A stretch of DNA of 7,859 bases from a bacterium (GTDB lineage: Bacteria; UBP13; UBA5359), in the NCBI GenBank assembly GCA_028699365.1, contig JAQVUQ010000118.1, forward strand, positions 1 to 7,859, given 5' to 3'. This document shows, piece by piece, positions 6,198 to 7,859 of this stretch (the stretch's first letter is position 1; the number at the start of each line of letters is the position of its first letter). Under the pieces are notes generated by a model. That model made no database searches. It was not told the origin of the DNA and saw nothing but the letters and a program-made list of their open reading frames with translations. Both the position numbers and the translations under genes were made by a program.

Positions 6198-6827
6198 ATG
6201 ATGGATAGACCGACCGTAGCTACTATAATACCTGCGTTCAATGAGGCGAGGACAATAGGAAACGTTCTCAGGGCCGTCAGAACCGCTGCCGGTATAAGCG
6301 AAATCGTCGTCGTTGACGACGGCTCGGAAGATAATACAGCTCTTATTGCCAGAGGTGAGGGGACAAAGGTAATCATACTGGATAAGAATATGGGCAAAGC
6401 GGCGGCTTTGCTGGAGGGAATACGCTGCACCGATGCGGATACCCTGCTGCTGATGGATGCGGATGTCATCGGCTTGACTGCCGGTCACATTGAACGACTT
6501 CTGGAGCCTGTGCTGAGCCGGAGAGCCGATATGGCGGTCGGTGTCTTCAGTGAAGATATGATTCATCGCACCATGTCATTTCTATCCGGGCTGCGGGTGG
6601 TGCCGCGAGGACTCATTTGCAGTATTCCGGACCTTTATGATGCCGGCTTCGGCATCGAGACGCTGATAAGCCGTCATGCCAAAGCCAACGGCCATCGGAT
6701 TGAAGAAGTGCTTCTCGATAACGTAACCCATCTCACTAAAGGCGAGAAGTTCGGGCCCGGACGAAGCCTGTCCAATAAATGCAGGGCTTTGTGGGATATC
6801 GTTCGCTCGGGGCTGAAACGTTTGTAG
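6198..6827 (+). CDS. family 2 glycosyltransferase (DPM1/DPG-synthase-like)
   Basis: The 209-residue protein has the GT-A core of GT2 enzymes, which transfer a sugar from a nucleotide donor: IIPAFNEARTIGNVL (10-24), VVVDDGSEDNT (37-47, nucleotide-binding Asp40/Asp41), KNMGKAAALLEGI (63-75), and the metal-binding DAD at 87-89. DLYDAGFGIET (145-155) and NVTHLTKGEKFG (175-186) resemble the acceptor side of this group. No membrane segment is seen, so it is a compact soluble or membrane-associated type. The substrate cannot be told from sequence; polyprenyl-phosphate or phosphoglycerate acceptors are possibilities. The ATG follows the YggT stop with no gap, with AGGA at 6185-6188 nine bases upstream. 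Position after the PHP phosphatase suggests a role in surface polysaccharide, by inference. Confidence 0.85.
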   Translation: MMDRPTVATIIPAFNEARTIGNVLRAVRTAAGISEIVVVDDGSEDNTALIARGEGTKVIILDKNMGKAAALLEGIRCTDADTLLLMDADVIGLTAGHIERLLEPVLSRRADMAVGVFSEDMIHRTMSFLSGLRVVPRGLICSIPDLYDAGFGIETLISRHAKANGHRIEEVLLDNVTHLTKGEKFGPGRSLSNKCRALWDIVRSGLKRL

Positions 6828-6843
6828 TGTACGGCGGTGTATA

Positions 6844-6887
6844 TGTCTGTCTGCGTATGTATCGGTCTCTGGGTGTGTCTGACTGCG
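6844..6887. repeat. direct repeat TGTCTG(T/A)CTGCG, possible activator sites
   Basis: TGTCTGTCTGCG (6844-6855) and TGTCTGACTGCG (6876-6887) differ by one base and start 32 bp apart, close to three helical turns, so both copies would face the same side of the DNA. GACTGC is also repeated in tandem at 6881-6892. The pair lies just upstream of the sigma-54-like element. From memory, the PilR activator of Pseudomonas pilin genes recognises repeated (C/G)TGTC motifs, and CTGTC (6847-6851) and GTGTC (6875-6879) occur here. The match may be fortuitous in this TG-rich stretch. Confidence 0.4.
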
Positions 6888-6895
6888 ACTGCTCA

Positions 6896-6911
6896 CGGCA
6901 TGTTAATTGCA
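6896..6911 (+). promoter_or_regulatory. sigma-54 (-24/-12) promoter candidate for the pilin gene
   Basis: CGGCATG-N4-TTGCA matches the RpoN consensus TGGCACG-N4-TTGCW at all but two positions. The invariant GG (6897-6898) and GC (6909-6910) have exactly the required 12-base offset. Transcription would begin near 6921-6922, giving an untranslated leader of about 140 bases. Pilin genes in Pseudomonas and several other groups are known to use sigma-54. A sigma-70 alternative is weaker: TATAGA/TAGAAT near 6921-6928 has no good -35 box. Confidence 0.55.
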
Positions 6912-6951
6912 GAAACTTTTTATAGAATATTTCCTGAATAAAGAAGGAATT

Positions 6952-7050
6952 ATGAAACGGACGTCGAATTATAACTTAACAGGGTATAGAATGGTTGCCC
7001 AGGTACCAGTGGGTAATCATGCAACCAAGTTACTGCAAATATTTTACTAG
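6952..7050 (+). CDS. possible 32-residue leader ORF ahead of the pilin gene
   Basis: An ATG at 6952 opens 32 codons that stop at TAG 7048-7050. AGAAGGA lies three bases upstream, a good sequence at a rather short distance. The product begins [13 protein letters not shown] and has no recognisable motif. Its stop overlaps the first bases of the pilin Shine-Dalgarno site (AGGGGG, 7049-7054), so if translated it would be coupled to, or interfere with, pilin translation. It also contains the hairpin at 6992-7027. Short ORFs like this arise often by chance, so the call is tentative. Confidence 0.25.
   Translation: MKRTSNYNLTGYRMVAQVPVGNHATKLLQIFY
6992..7027 (+). promoter_or_regulatory. hairpin in the pilin mRNA leader
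   Basis: TGGTTGC (6992-6998) and GCAACCA (7021-7027) are perfect complements. Within them CCA (6999-7001) can pair with TGG (7010-7012), closing a loop that contains GGTACC. The structure ends 21 bases before the pilin ribosome binding site. There is no T tract, so it is not an intrinsic terminator. It could affect mRNA stability or translation. I recognise no known riboswitch consensus in it. Confidence 0.4.
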
Positions 7051-7061
7051 GGGGTAAAAGA

Positions 7062-7670
7062 ATGAAAAAGAGAGGCTTTACACTTATAGAGCTGCTGGTC
7101 GTTATAGCCATCATAGCGATCCTCGCAGCCATCCTCTTCCCGGTCTTCGGTAGAGCTCGGGAGCAGGCCCGCAAGGCTACCTGCCAGAGCAACCTGAAGC
7201 AGATTGGACTGGCGACATTTATGTATATCCAGGATTGGGATGAGAAATGGATACCCAACGCCAGATGGTATGCAGGACCGGCTCTTACAGCTACGTTAGG
7301 AGCGGGCGTCTTGGATAGTTATGCCAAAAATGCCAACATTTTTGATTGTCCTAGTGTTTCTGGTACGGTTTCCACAGAGACCGATTACTTCTATAACTTC
7401 AATTTGGGACAAACTGGTGCTAACGGTACTACGGTAGCTTATACATCTACCGATGGCACTACCAACGCTTCGTTTGCCAACGATCCGTCAGCTGTCATTG
7501 CTGTTGGTGACAACGGTGCCAAGACTGCTGCAGGTGCTTGTGCAATACTTGCAGCTGCGCCGACTGTGAACACGACTCACAGTGAAGGCATCAACTATCT
7601 GTTTGCCGATTCTCACGTCAAGTGGATTCGCAATGGCGCAGTTACTGCATCTGCTACCTTCTTTAAGTGA
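7062..7670 (+). CDS. type IV pilin-like/pseudopilin protein with N-terminal cleavage/methylation domain
   Basis: The 202-residue precursor has a five-residue basic leader, MKKRG, cut before Phe6 by prepilin peptidase, followed by [20 protein letters not shown] with Glu10 at the conserved +5 position. The hydrophobic helix (about 6-28) anchors and packs the subunit. [25 protein letters not shown] (26-50) and the Trp/Asp-rich YIQDWDEKW are typical of the many paralogous pilin-like proteins of Armatimonadota and Planctomycetota. IFDCP (93-97) and a terminal H-x9-D box (His173 to Asp183, in [12 protein letters not shown]) complete the pattern, but Ser184 replaces the usual Gly. The middle (about 98-170) is Thr/Ala/Gly/Asn-rich, variable and probably surface exposed. 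AGGGGG (7049-7054) lies seven bases from the ATG. Its exact role (pilus, secretion or DNA uptake) is unknown. Later codons favour GGT, GCT and ACT, unlike the first third. Confidence 0.88.
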   Translation: MKKRGFTLIELLVVIAIIAILAAILFPVFGRAREQARKATCQSNLKQIGLATFMYIQDWDEKWIPNARWYAGPALTATLGAGVLDSYAKNANIFDCPSVSGTVSTETDYFYNFNLGQTGANGTTVAYTSTDGTTNASFANDPSAVIAVGDNGAKTAAGACAILAAAPTVNTTHSEGINYLFADSHVKWIRNGAVTASATFFK

Positions 7671-7710
7671 GGATAGGCTGTAAGCAGTAGTAAAAACTGA
7701 AGTTGCTGAA

Positions 7711-7755
7711 AAAGCCCGGAGGCAGGGTACCATGTCTCCGGGCTTTACTGTTTTT
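7711..7755. terminator. bidirectional intrinsic terminator
   Basis: AAAGCCCGGAG (7711-7721) pairs perfectly with CTCCGGGCTTT (7736-7746) around a 14-base loop. On the plus strand ACTG and then five T residues (7751-7755) follow. On the minus strand the stem is followed by TTTTT extending into CAGC. It lies 40 bases after the pilin stop and its right arm overlaps the stop codon of the convergent gene, so it should serve both. Confidence 0.85.
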
Positions 7756-7858
7756 CAGTGAGTGCTTTGATGAAATCCTGACGGGGAGTATAGCCATATC
7801 TTTTACAGAGATATATCTCCTGCTGTGCTAGCGTGTATTCTTTTTGGTAATATAGTGT
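7745..7858 (-). CDS. 3' end of a convergent gene, unidentified
   Basis: A minus-strand frame enters from the right edge and runs 37 codons to a TAA at 7747-7745. The residues read as ordinary protein (QQEIYLCKRYGYTPRQDF, ending ALTEKQ), probably helical and mildly basic. I cannot name the family. Support comes from the shared terminator: its inverted repeat reaches into this stop codon and has a T run on the minus side, as expected at the end of a gene. Of the other minus frames, one checked from the edge closes after 18 codons. The start is outside the window. Confidence 0.55.
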   Translation of the reverse strand, partial: TLYYQKEYTLAQQEIYLCKRYGYTPRQDFIKALTEKQ

Positions 7859-7859
7859 C

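Noticed and set aside
6992-7060. Pilin leader as a cyclic di-GMP or other known riboswitch
   Set aside because: The conserved GEMM core and other consensus sequences I know are absent. Only a simple hairpin with an internal GGTACC is visible.

Overview
The window is chromosomal, bacterial and about half G+C. It holds seven recognisable complete genes, one small unknown gene and one or two gene ends cut by the window edges. There is no RNA gene, CRISPR array, insertion sequence or phage gene that I can support. The lineage is uncertain. The pilin-like protein begins with the cleavage/methylation domain followed by an [13 protein letters not shown] / SNLKQIGL signature and ends in a degenerate H-x9-DG box, a style abundant in Armatimonadota and Planctomycetota. 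The YkuK-type RNase H-like protein and the Cys-containing PBP1A tail look more like Firmicutes or related Terrabacteria. An Armatimonadota-like or deep Terrabacterial genome fits best, but this is inference.

Layout. 1-249: possible end of an upstream gene, then an inverted repeat and a strong promoter. 250-2745, plus strand: PBP2 (elongation transpeptidase), a 66-residue coiled-coil protein and a YkuK-type protein. 2742-5069, minus strand: a bifunctional class A PBP whose stop codon interlocks with that of the YkuK gene. 5070-5214: a compact divergent promoter region. 5215-6827, plus strand: a tight operon of a CpsB/YwqE-type PHP phosphatase, a YggT membrane protein and a family 2 glycosyltransferase. 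6828-7061: an unusually rich upstream region (repeats, a sigma-54-like promoter, a small ORF and a hairpin). 7062-7670: a type IV pilin-like/pseudopilin protein. 7711-7755: a bidirectional terminator shared with a convergent gene entering from the right edge.

Theme. Most genes concern the cell envelope: peptidoglycan polymerisation and cross-linking (PBP2, PBP1A), possible regulation of surface polysaccharide (PHP phosphatase, glycosyltransferase), a membrane protein of the YggT family, and a surface or secretion pilin. No rodA, mreBCD, tyrosine kinase or pilus assembly gene is present, so these are scattered members of larger systems rather than one full locus.

The most notable signals are regulatory. 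Two genes (PBP2 and the coiled-coil protein) have promoters placed so that transcription should begin at or next to the ATG, with no Shine-Dalgarno sequence, suggesting leaderless mRNAs; other genes here have good Shine-Dalgarno sites. The pilin gene has a near-consensus -24/-12 (sigma-54) element with TGTC-containing repeats upstream. No clearly new multi-gene system was found.
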